A stretch of 5,449 nt of DNA from Candidatus Omnitrophota bacterium (GTDB lineage: Bacteria; Omnitrophota; Gorgyraeia; Duberdicusellales; 4484-171), in the NCBI GenBank assembly GCA_023818995.1, contig JAMWDA010000106.1:1-5449 (forward strand), read 5' to 3'. Below the pieces are notes generated by a model. The model was not told where the DNA came from. It was given only the letters and a program-made list of their open reading frames with translations, and searched no databases. The stretch's first letter is position 1. The number at the start of each line of letters is the position of its first letter. Shown here piece by piece: positions 1-5,449 of the stretch. The translations under genes were made by a program, and so were the position numbers.

Positions 1-1
1 G

Positions 2-718
2 ATTTTTTTATCTATTTTTTTATCTAGTGGCTTCTGTCAAAATAAGGTTGAAGGAACAAATCTAATTTTTGGTAAAACGGCAGAGAAAGAAGAACCAGTG
101 GTAAGAGAAGATGCTTCCCTGATAGAAAGTACAAACTACACTTTAGGGAAAAATGATGTCGTTCAAATAGATGTGCGAGAACAACCGGAATTTAGCGGAC
201 AATTCGTTATTGGTCCAGATGGTAATATTCAATATAGATTTGTAGGGGACATTAGAGCTGAGGGGTTAACTAAAGAGGAGTTAAAGGAGATAATTACTAA
301 AGAATTAGAACGTTACATAAAGATTCCTGAGGTAAGTATTTCTATTATTGCTTACAAGAGTAAATACATATATGTTTTAGGAGAGGTATATAAACCCAAT
401 AAGTATACTTTATATGGTAACTACACAACTTTAAGAGAAGCGCTCATTATGGCTGGTTTACCCACACCCAATGCAGCATTGAGGAGAGTATATGTAATTA
501 AACCTGATGTTAATAAGCCTATTTATAGAAAGGTTGACATATATAAACTTCTTTATTTAGGTAAACTCAAAGATGACCTAATATTGACTTCTGGGGATTT
601 AGTGGTCGTTCCCTCTACAGTTCCCAGTGAGATTAATAGAGCTTTAACTAATCTTCTTTCGCCGATTAGTCGTAGCGCTGCTGTGGAGGCATTAGTTAGT
701 GAATATGGCAATAGATAA
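2..718 (+). CDS. Polysaccharide export protein, Wza/GumB family (Poly_export + SLBB), 5' partial
   Basis: This protein probably forms the periplasmic and outer-membrane conduit for the exopolysaccharide. The frame is open from base 2 to the TAG at 716-718 (238 codons visible), so the true start lies before the window. Codons 1-11 encode a hydrophobic stretch (IFLSIFLSSGF) followed by Cys12, which looks like the end of a signal peptide. The residue before the Cys is Phe, so the lipobox is poor and lipidation is uncertain. A GTG at 98 could be called as a start, but it lacks a good Shine-Dalgarno and would remove the signal segment. The Poly_export domain opens at about codon 46 (YTLGKNDVVQIDV) and runs to about 118. 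One SLBB domain follows at about 121-172 (YIYVLGEVYKPNKYTL), then the family-typical SGDLVVVPS. The last 30 residues could be an amphipathic helix like the outer-membrane helix of Wza (inference). Wzz follows after 50 nt. The family call is firm; the polymer is unknown. Confidence 0.9.
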   Translation: MFLSIFLSSGFCQNKVEGTNLIFGKTAEKEEPVVREDASLIESTNYTLGKNDVVQIDVREQPEFSGQFVIGPDGNIQYRFVGDIRAEGLTKEELKEIITKELERYIKIPEVSISIIAYKSKYIYVLGEVYKPNKYTLYGNYTTLREALIMAGLPTPNAALRRVYVIKPDVNKPIYRKVDIYKLLYLGKLKDDLILTSGDLVVVPSTVPSEINRALTNLLSPISRSAAVEALVSEYGNR

Positions 719-725
719 AAACCAT

Positions 726-746
726 TGTCCACTTACGAAGTGGACA
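726..746. repeat. Palindromic repeat, type I (ACG centre), between export and chain-length genes
   Basis: This is a 21-nt perfect inverted repeat: arms TGTCCACTT and AAGTGGACA (9 bp) around the centre ACG. It lies 7 nt after the export gene's stop and ends about 10 nt before the Shine-Dalgarno of the next gene. The same 21 bases recur exactly at 5398-5418, which rules out a chance hairpin. No T-run follows, so it is not a classical intrinsic terminator, and the downstream gene appears to belong to the same operon. It could be a dispersed repeat, an mRNA-stabilising or processing hairpin, or a protein-binding dyad; the sequence does not decide. Confidence 0.85.
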
Positions 747-768
747 TCAGGTTGAAGAGGGGTAGGAT

Positions 769-2118
769 ATGGTAGATAAAAAGAAAGTATTTAATCTTAA
801 TTATTATTTAACAATTATCTTAAGAAGAAAATGGTTCTTTATTATTCCTCTTTTAGTAGTTTATATTGCTTCACTTTTTTCTTTATTATTTCTACCTAAG
901 ATTTATGAGGCAAGGGCAATAATCCTCGTAGAGGAGAAAAGTATCGTTAACCCTTTATTAAAAGACCTTGCTGTAACTACTACTGTAGCGGCTAGATTAA
1001 ATACTCTAAAGACAGAGATACTTTCCTGGCCGAGATTATTTCAACTTGTAGAGAGGCTTGGTTTAAGTAAGGGTATAGATAATCCCATAATGTTAGAAAG
1101 ACTTATAGCTAAGTTAAGGGATGATATTATTCTAAAGATGCATTCTAACGAGGTTATCTCTATTGTTTACCGCGGAGAAGATCCTAAAAAAACGCAGGAT
1201 TTAGTAAATACTCTCTGTGATATTATTATTAATCGCAACATTTCGTCTCAAATGGTAGATACCAAATCAGCAGTTGATTTCATTACCGACCAGCTAAATA
1301 TTTATAAAAATAAATTAGAAGAATCAGAAAAACAGTTAAGGGAATTCAAGGAAATTTACGGTTTAGGTAATAATCCCGGTTTAAAAGAAGTTTATGGGAC
1401 AGGTAATGCAGTTGGGGTAGAAGATTCTTCTCCTACAGGTGTAACCTTATCTCGTTTAAATCAAGAGATTGCCAATTTGGAGGCAGATTTAGTTATGTTA
1501 TCTATAGATTGCACCGACGAACATCCAAGAGTTAAATCAATAAAATCCCGTATAGCTACTCTTAAGGAAGAGCGTAAACGTTATATTGAAGAGGTAGCTA
1601 AAAAAGTAGGAGTTGACCCTAAGACTTATGTTAGCATTTCTGATTCTTTCCCTCGTCAACAGGAAGAGTTAGCCAGGATAACGCGTGATAAAGCGATGAA
1701 TGAGAGGATATATGCTATGCTTTTAGAAAGACTTGAGACAGCACGCATTACGGAAAGTTTAGATAACTCAGATAATCGCACAAAATTTCGTATCGTTGAA
1801 CCAGCCAGACTACCTCTTTTACCGGTAAGCCCTAACAAGATAAAAATTAATCTATTAGGGTTAATGTTAGGAGGATTTATAGGAGTAGGATTTGTATATC
1901 TTAGAGAGTATACGGATTCCTCAATTAATAGTGAAGACGAACTGAAAAGTATTTTTACCCAACCTATTTTAGGTAATATTTCTAAGATAGTCACCGAGGA
2001 AGATATTGCCTTAAGGCGTAAACGTATACACAAAAATTTTATTATTCTTTCTATTGTATTCGTGTCAACAATAGTAATTTCTTTGTTATTAATAACCATT
2101 AAGAAATTAATATCTTAA
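769..2118 (+). CDS. Exopolysaccharide chain-length determinant (Wzz/GNVR family)
   Basis: This 449-residue inner-membrane polysaccharide co-polymerase is expected to set EPS chain length and to partner the tyrosine kinase two genes downstream. The N-terminal Wzz region (about 8-110) contains TM1 at 22-42. A large periplasmic part follows, with coiled-coil-prone stretches at about 163-196 and 226-278 split by a Gly-rich linker (198-225). The family-typical DEHPRVKSIKSRI is at 250-262. The GNVR motif covers about 295-330 (PRQQEELARITRDK, then YAMLLERLETAR). The proline-rich lead PLLPVSPNK (349-357) precedes TM2 (about 358-378), which carries GGFIGVG. A basic cytoplasmic loop (RRKRIHK, 416-422) leads to TM3 at about 424-442. 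The third segment is, from memory, typical of XrtA-associated chain-length proteins. There is no Walker motif, so this is a stand-alone adaptor and not a fused Wzc. The ATG at 769 has GAGGGG at 757-762, 6 nt upstream. Confidence 0.92.
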   Translation: MVDKKKVFNLNYYLTIILRRKWFFIIPLLVVYIASLFSLLFLPKIYEARAIILVEEKSIVNPLLKDLAVTTTVAARLNTLKTEILSWPRLFQLVERLGLSKGIDNPIMLERLIAKLRDDIILKMHSNEVISIVYRGEDPKKTQDLVNTLCDIIINRNISSQMVDTKSAVDFITDQLNIYKNKLEESEKQLREFKEIYGLGNNPGLKEVYGTGNAVGVEDSSPTGVTLSRLNQEIANLEADLVMLSIDCTDEHPRVKSIKSRIATLKEERKRYIEEVAKKVGVDPKTYVSISDSFPRQQEELARITRDKAMNERIYAMLLERLETARITESLDNSDNRTKFRIVEPARLPLLPVSPNKIKINLLGLMLGGFIGVGFVYLREYTDSSINSEDELKSIFTQPILGNISKIVTEEDIALRRKRIHKNFIILSIVFVSTIVISLLLITIKKLIS

Positions 2119-2120
2119 GG
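2117..2120 (+). promoter_or_regulatory. Shine-Dalgarno overlapping the upstream stop codon
   Basis: AAGG overlaps the TAA stop of the chain-length gene (2116-2118) and sits 8 nt before the ATG at 2129. This supports that start and suggests translational coupling of the ATPase to the chain-length protein. It is the only junction in the window with just a 10-nt gap and no palindrome. Confidence 0.6.
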
Positions 2121-2128
2121 ATAATTAT

Positions 2129-2935
2129 ATGTACGAGAAATTTTATGGATTAAACGAGAAGCCATTTAATGTTACACCAGATACTAAATTTTTCTTTCCC
2201 AGTGAAAAACATGAGGAAGCTTTGAATAGCCTTATTTTCGCCATCATAGAGAGGAAAGGGTTTGTGGTCATTACAGGAGAGATAGGTTCGGGTAAAACCA
2301 CGGTTTGGCATGTTTTACTTAAACGTTTAGTTAGGGGGACAAAGATTGCTCTTATTACCAATACCCATCTTACACCTAAACAGATAATTATGGCAATTTT
2401 GGATGAATTTGAGGTTCCTTTTAGGGATAATGCTTCAAAGATAAAACTTATGAGTTTATTAAATAAATTCCTTATAGAGCAGATTTCTTTAGGAATAAAT
2501 GTAGTAGTTATTATTGATGAGGCACAGAATTTAAGCATTAGTGCTTTGGAAGAGGTGCGTATGCTTTCTAATTTGGAGACAGAGAAGGAAAAACTTATTC
2601 AAGTTATTCTTTTAGGTCAGCCGGAATTACGGGATAAATTAAAGAAAAAAGAGATGGAACAGTTAAGGCAAAGGATAGCTGTTTACTATCATATTTTGCC
2701 CTTAGACAAAGAGGAGACAAAAAATTATATTAATCATAGATTAAAATTAGCGGGAGCTAATGGAAAGGTTATTTTTGATGATGAAGCGGTAGAGAAGATT
2801 TACTTCTATTCTCAAGGGACACCAAGAAAAATTAACACCTTATGTGACCGTGCTTTACTTACAGGATTTATTAAAGAGGTTCCTACCATTAATAAATATA
2901 TAATTGATGAGTCTGCATCCGATATGGGATTATAG
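2129..2935 (+). CDS. ExeA/GspA-type AAA+ ATPase, EPS (XrtA/PEP-CTERM-like) locus form
   Basis: This is a predicted soluble cytoplasmic P-loop ATPase of 268 residues. The opening MYEKFYGLNEKPFNVTPD and FFFPSEKHEEAL (21-32) is the hallmark of the ExeA/GspA group. Walker A is GEIGSGKTT (50-58, Lys56). Walker B is VVVIIDEAQN (125-134, Asp130 and Glu131). LLGQPEL (161-167) is the sensor-1 strand, R180/R182 are candidate arginine fingers, and GTPRKIN (230-236) is the sensor-2 region. The protein ends without the membrane segment and peptidoglycan-binding domain of full-length ExeA. It therefore matches the short ATPase found beside Wzz and BY-kinase genes in exosortase-linked EPS loci (family knowledge). 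Its exact role there is not established; a role in assembling or energising the export complex is inference. It starts 10 nt after the chain-length gene, so it is almost certainly in the same transcript. Confidence 0.9.
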   Translation: MYEKFYGLNEKPFNVTPDTKFFFPSEKHEEALNSLIFAIIERKGFVVITGEIGSGKTTVWHVLLKRLVRGTKIALITNTHLTPKQIIMAILDEFEVPFRDNASKIKLMSLLNKFLIEQISLGINVVVIIDEAQNLSISALEEVRMLSNLETEKEKLIQVILLGQPELRDKLKKKEMEQLRQRIAVYYHILPLDKEETKNYINHRLKLAGANGKVIFDDEAVEKIYFYSQGTPRKINTLCDRALLTGFIKEVPTINKYIIDESASDMGL

Positions 2936-2943
2936 ACTACCTA

Positions 2944-2966
2944 TATTCCACCCGCCGGGTGGAATA
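2944..2966. repeat. Palindromic repeat, type II (GC-rich core), between ATPase and kinase genes
   Basis: This is a 23-nt perfect palindrome: arms TATTCCACCCG and CGGGTGGAATA (11 bp) around a single C at 2955. With a realistic 3-nt loop it is a 10-bp stem. The flanks CCTATA (2940-2945) and TATAGG (2970-2975) are also complementary, and could add an outer stem if a 4-5-nt bulge is allowed. The GC-rich core stands out from the AT-rich surroundings. No T-run follows, so simple rho-independent termination is unlikely. A closely related copy forms the end of the kinase gene at 3957-3980. It shares TCCAC-N7-GTGGA with the type I repeats. Confidence 0.82.
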
Positions 2967-3002
2967 AACTATAGGGGAAATAAATAGAAGGGAGGGTTTA
3001 AT

Positions 3003-3986
3003 ATGGGAAAAATTAGCGATGCTTTAAAAAAAGTTATGGAAGAAAGAGAGAAAAAGATTTCTAATGAAGTAGTTACTACAGAAATCAAAGATAAAGAAGA
3101 AGATTTGGAAAAATATGTAGAGATAGATAATTCGTCTAAAGAGAAACGTGATGGAGAACTATCTTTATTAGAGAAGATTAAAAATATACTCAAATTCAAT
3201 GTAGAATATGTAGCTAAAGCTACGGATTCTACAGGGATAGATTCCCGAATAGTGACTTACTTTGATTACTCTTCACCCATTGCTGAACAATATCGGATAT
3301 TGCGCACAAATATAAAAACTTACTTATGGAATAATAAAAAGAGCGATTCCAATCTTAGCTTAGCTACAAATCGTTCTATTAAAGAACCTAAAATTTTTGC
3401 TATTACAAGTGCCATAGATAATGAAGGTAAAAGTATTACCTCGGCTAATTTAGCTGTAGCCTTGGCTAAAGATATAGAGAGCAAGGTACTACTTATTGAT
3501 TGTGATTTGAGAAGAGGTTCTATACATAAACTTTTTAATCTTCCTTCTACACCTGGCTTAGCTGAATTGTTAATAAAAGGTTATGATTACAGTGTAGCGC
3601 TTCATCCTACGGCAATTAAAAATTTATTTGTTATACCCTCTGGTAAAAATATAGTTTCTCCTTTAGAACTACTGAGTTCTAAAAGAATGGTTGATATTTT
3701 TGAGCAGATAAGAACAGAACCATTTACCTATGTAGTAATAGATACTCCTCCTTTAATCCCCTTTAGCGACGCTGTTGTTGTAGGTAAACAAACTGACGGA
3801 GTGGTTTTAGTTATTCAGGCTCATCGGACACGTGTTAACTTAGTAGAGAGAGCAAAAGCTTTATTAGAATCTTCACAAGTTAAAATAATCGGTTGTGTGC
3901 TTGTTCAGACAGATTATTATATACCCGACTTGTATGGTTATAATTACTATTACCACTATTACACCCGCCCGGGTGCAATAAAATAA
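3003..3986 (+). CDS. Bacterial tyrosine (BY) kinase, CpsD/CapB-Wzc type, EPS regulator
   Basis: This cytoplasmic autokinase (327 residues, no membrane segment) should work with the Wzz protein to control EPS polymerisation and export. The N-terminus MGKISDALKKVMEEREKK is a charged helix like that of XrtA-associated kinases, followed by a low-complexity Lys/Glu-rich linker to about residue 65. SPIAEQYRILRTNI (91-104) is the conserved entry helix. Walker A is AIDNEGKS (137-144, Lys143), missing the usual Pro-Gly before EGKS. Walker A' is LLIDCDLRR (163-171, Asp166 and Asp168). Walker B is VVIDTPP (244-250, Asp247). The tail has nine tyrosines in 305-320 (YYIPDLYGYNYYYHYY), the expected autophosphorylation cluster, so I favour kinase over a MinD/ParA-type ATPase. 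The final residues 319-326 are encoded by a palindromic repeat. The ATG at 3003 has a strong GGGAGGG at 2990-2996. Confidence 0.93.
   Translation: MGKISDALKKVMEEREKKISNEVVTTEIKDKEEDLEKYVEIDNSSKEKRDGELSLLEKIKNILKFNVEYVAKATDSTGIDSRIVTYFDYSSPIAEQYRILRTNIKTYLWNNKKSDSNLSLATNRSIKEPKIFAITSAIDNEGKSITSANLAVALAKDIESKVLLIDCDLRRGSIHKLFNLPSTPGLAELLIKGYDYSVALHPTAIKNLFVIPSGKNIVSPLELLSSKRMVDIFEQIRTEPFTYVVIDTPPLIPFSDAVVVGKQTDGVVLVIQAHRTRVNLVERAKALLESSQVKIIGCVLVQTDYYIPDLYGYNYYYHYYTRPGAIK
3957..3980. repeat. Palindromic repeat, type II, inside the 3' end of the kinase gene
   Basis: This 24-nt imperfect palindrome has core arms CACCCG (3962-3967) and CGGGTG (3970-3975) with CC between. An A/C mismatch follows (3961/3976), then outer arms TATT (3957-3960) and AATA (3977-3980). 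It matches the 2944-2966 copy except for one extra C at the centre and two changes at symmetric positions. It sits exactly on codons 319-326 of the kinase and ends 3 nt before the stop codon, so it supplies the C-terminal residues YYTRPGAI. An AAAATAA run follows, so it does not look like a terminator. Confidence 0.75.
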
Positions 3987-4007
3987 AGAAAGGAAGGGCT
4001 GTTAGTT

Positions 4008-5387
4008 ATGGATAAAGTATTGAAAAATGGTGAACTTTTTGGTACCGATGGAATAAGAGGAACACCGGGAGAGTATCCTTTAACTCAGGGGATGATCTCT
4101 AAGATAGGTTATAGTGTCGCTCGTTTTATTGCTTATAGAAAAGGAGAGTTTAAAGGTAAGGTAGTAATAGGCAAAGATACCCGTCTAAGTGGCGATTGGA
4201 TAGAGACTATTTTTGTAGATTCATTAACTTCTTATGGGATAGATGTGTTTCTAACAGGCACGATTACCACGCCGGGATTAGCTTTCTTTACACGAGAACT
4301 AAAAGCAGACTTAGGGGTAATGATTTCAGCTTCCCATAACAAGGCTACAGAGAACGGGATAAAATTCTTTAATCATTTAGGCCAAAAGTTATCTTCGCAA
4401 GATGAGAAATGGATAGAGGGAGTAATATTTACACATTTAATTCACAATTATGATCTTTCTAACGATAGGAAAGGTGATGTGTATAAATTGGGTGAAGATA
4501 TTTTGCGTTATATGGTTTTTCTAAAGTCTACCATTGGCAAAGTTACATTAGATAATTTAGTTGTTTGTTTAGATTGTGCCAATGGGTCGACGTCATTTTT
4601 TGCAAAAGATTTATTTACACAGTTAAATGCCAAAGTTTATCCCTTACACGATACACCTTCAGGCGAGAAGATAAATGTAGGAGGAGCGGTTGCCCCTAAC
4701 TCTTTAAGAGATTTAGTCTTAGCAAAAGAAGCAGATGTTGGTTTTGCTTTTGATGGTGATGGTGATAGAGTGATAGCTATTGATGAGAAAGGTAATATCC
4801 TTGATGGGGATTACATTTTAGCAATTGTTGGCATTAACTTTCTAAAGAACAATAGCCTTCCCAATAATACAATTGTAGGGACAGTAATGAGCAATTTAGG
4901 GTTAAAGATTGCAATAGAAAAACACGGTGGTAGAGTGATTTTAACTAAGGTAGGAGACAAGTACGTATTAGAAGAAATTATAAAAAATGGTCTTAAATTA
5001 GGAGGAGAACAATCAGGTCATATAGTTTTTTTAGATTATTTACCTACACCTGATGGTATGTTGACTGCTTTACAAATATTAAAAGTTATGAAGGAATCGG
5101 GGAAGCCTTTAAGTGAACTTGCTTCTTGTATGGAGAAATTCCCTCAGATTTTAGTAAATGTAAGAGTTAAAGATAAAGTGCCTTTTTCGTCTATTCAGGG
5201 CTTTGAGGAGGTACTTTCTCATTACGAATCTAAATTGGGTAGTAATGGTAGGATTTTGGTTAGGTATTCAGGTACGGAACCACTTGCACGTATAATGGTA
5301 GAAGGTAGTCAGCAAAGGGAAATAGAAGATATAGCTAATTCGCTTGCAGAGTTTATCAAAAAAGAGATAGGAGAGGAAATAAATTAA
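4008..5387 (+). CDS. glmM: Phosphoglucosamine mutase
   Basis: GlmM converts glucosamine-6-phosphate to glucosamine-1-phosphate in the cytosol, on the route to UDP-GlcNAc for peptidoglycan, lipid A and many exopolysaccharides. The 459 residues are close to the family's usual length of about 445, and all four alpha-phosphohexomutase domain signatures are present. They are: LFGTDGIRG (10-18); the phosphoserine loop ISASHN (106-111) with catalytic Ser109, followed by NGIKFF; the Mg-binding DGDGDR (249-254, Asp249/251/253); the sugar-binding GGEQSGH (332-338); and the phosphate-binding RYSGTEPLARIMVEG (419-433). The GEQSG signature and the FGTDGIRG start favour GlmM over ManB/PGM. One oddity is that the Pro normally after ASHN is Lys112. 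The ATG at 4008 follows GGAAGGG at 3992-3998, 21 nt after the kinase stop. Its place at the end of an EPS operon suggests precursor supply; whether this is the genome's only GlmM cannot be seen. Confidence 0.95.
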   Translation: MDKVLKNGELFGTDGIRGTPGEYPLTQGMISKIGYSVARFIAYRKGEFKGKVVIGKDTRLSGDWIETIFVDSLTSYGIDVFLTGTITTPGLAFFTRELKADLGVMISASHNKATENGIKFFNHLGQKLSSQDEKWIEGVIFTHLIHNYDLSNDRKGDVYKLGEDILRYMVFLKSTIGKVTLDNLVVCLDCANGSTSFFAKDLFTQLNAKVYPLHDTPSGEKINVGGAVAPNSLRDLVLAKEADVGFAFDGDGDRVIAIDEKGNILDGDYILAIVGINFLKNNSLPNNTIVGTVMSNLGLKIAIEKHGGRVILTKVGDKYVLEEIIKNGLKLGGEQSGHIVFLDYLPTPDGMLTALQILKVMKESGKPLSELASCMEKFPQILVNVRVKDKVPFSSIQGFEEVLSHYESKLGSNGRILVRYSGTEPLARIMVEGSQQREIEDIANSLAEFIKKEIGEEIN

Positions 5388-5397
5388 ATTACCCCTT

Positions 5398-5418
5398 TGT
5401 CCACTTACGAAGTGGACA
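5398..5418. repeat. Palindromic repeat, type I, first copy downstream of glmM
   Basis: This is identical over all 21 bases to the repeat at 726-746, and the preceding T (5397 and 725) also matches. It has the same 9-bp arms (TGTCCACTT and AAGTGGACA) and ACG centre. It begins 11 nt after the glmM stop codon. It also forms the left half of a larger inverted structure with the next copy. Confidence 0.85.
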
Positions 5419-5424
5419 CTACAG

Positions 5425-5445
5425 TGTACACTTACGAAGTGGACA
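5425..5445. repeat. Palindromic repeat, type I, second copy downstream of glmM
   Basis: This 21-nt copy differs from the copies at 726-746 and 5398-5418 at one base: A instead of C at 5428. The left arm is therefore TGTACACTT against the right arm AAGTGGACA, giving a single A/G mismatch in the stem. It starts 27 nt after the start of the previous copy, so the pair is in direct tandem as well as each being a palindrome. More copies may follow beyond the window. Confidence 0.8.
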
Positions 5446-5449
5446 AAGG

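Larger units (their letters stand above)
5394..5449. other. Compound 56-nt inverted repeat at the end of the operon segment
   Basis: The two tandem type I repeats also pair with each other. CCTTTGTCCACTT (5394-5406) is the exact complement of the last 13 bases of the window (5437-5449). Then come a 3-nt mismatch, AAGTG/CACTT (5410-5414 with 5429-5433), one mismatch, and ACACT/AGTGT (5416-5420 with 5423-5427). This gives about 23 possible pairs, with a 2-nt centre that would have to open. The transcript can thus form either two small hairpins or one long one. It might end or stabilise the mRNA after glmM. No T-run is visible before the window stops, so terminator function cannot be judged. Confidence 0.6.

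Noticed and set aside
726..746. Intrinsic terminator between the export and Wzz genes
   Set aside because: The stem is good but no T-run follows on the + strand, and ending transcription here would split a functional operon.
1656..2099. 147-codon open frame on the minus strand
   Set aside because: It lies wholly inside the clear Wzz coding region, encodes a low-complexity Ile/Ser/Leu-rich product with no recognisable motif, and is a shadow of the + strand gene.
2296..2309. Short palindrome AAACC-AC-GGTTT
   Set aside because: It falls on the conserved Walker A codons of the ATPase and lacks the TCCAC/GTGGA arms, so it is likely chance.
2143..2538. 131-codon open frame on the minus strand
   Set aside because: It is antisense to the Walker A and Walker B region of the ATPase, with no independent coding evidence.
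2904..2936. Possible promoter (TTGATG, then TATAGA) before the kinase gene
   Set aside because: The spacing is about 21 nt, and such boxes are common by chance in AT-rich DNA.
2969..3199. 76-codon open frame on the minus strand
   Set aside because: Its Ser/Phe-rich composition mirrors the Lys/Glu-rich N-terminus of the kinase, and it has no family features.
4264..4277. ACCACGCCGGG, similar to one arm of the type II repeat
   Set aside because: It has no complementary arm and is explained by conserved GlmM codons (TTPG).
5419..5422. CTAC (GTAG on the minus strand) beside the hairpin, as in RAYT-linked REP elements
   Set aside because: A CTAC also occurs at 2937-2940, but on the opposite side relative to its hairpin, and none flanks the 726-746 copy, so the tetranucleotide is not consistent.
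5398..5445. CRISPR array
   Set aside because: There are only two palindromic units with a 6-nt gap and no spacer-sized unique sequence, and an identical unit lies alone about 4.7 kb away.

Overview
The window is AT-rich and tightly packed, with five genes in a row on the + strand. It reads as part of an exopolysaccharide (EPS) assembly and export operon of a Gram-negative bacterium. The Gram-negative call rests on a Wza/GumB-type exporter with an N-terminal hydrophobic segment, together with a periplasmic chain-length protein. Low GC, this gene set and short GC-rich palindromes between genes would fit an uncultured lineage such as Omnitrophota or another deep-branching didermic phylum. That placement is a low-confidence inference, because nothing in the window is a phylogenetic marker I could test.

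Layout: (1) 2-718, polysaccharide export protein (Poly_export + SLBB), with its 5' end cut off by the window edge; (2) 769-2118, Wzz/GNVR chain-length determinant with three membrane segments; (3) 2129-2935, ExeA/GspA-type AAA+ ATPase of the short form found in exosortase (XrtA/PEP-CTERM) EPS loci; (4) 3003-3986, cytoplasmic bacterial tyrosine (BY) kinase with a tyrosine-rich tail; (5) 4008-5387, phosphoglucosamine mutase GlmM. Gaps are 50, 10, 67 and 21 nt. I see no convincing promoter inside the window, so co-transcription from an upstream promoter is likely.

Working model, by family knowledge: GlmM makes glucosamine-1-phosphate for UDP-GlcNAc, a precursor of envelope and many EPS polymers. 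The Wzz protein and the BY-kinase form the inner-membrane polymerisation/export regulator, in which the kinase cycles through phosphorylation of its tyrosine tail. The export protein carries the polymer through the periplasm and outer membrane. The ATPase is a conserved accessory protein of unclear role.

The part the genes do not explain is a set of short perfect or near-perfect palindromes at four of the five gene boundaries: 726-746, 2944-2966, 3957-3980, and a pair at 5398-5418 and 5425-5445. They fall into two core types but share one plan, TCCAC-N7-GTGGA, where the seven-base centre is itself nearly self-complementary. One copy forms the last codons of the kinase gene, and the terminal pair folds into a larger 56-nt inverted repeat reaching the window edge. 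These look like a dispersed palindromic repeat family or a repeated regulatory/RNA-processing element, and they are the best lead here.
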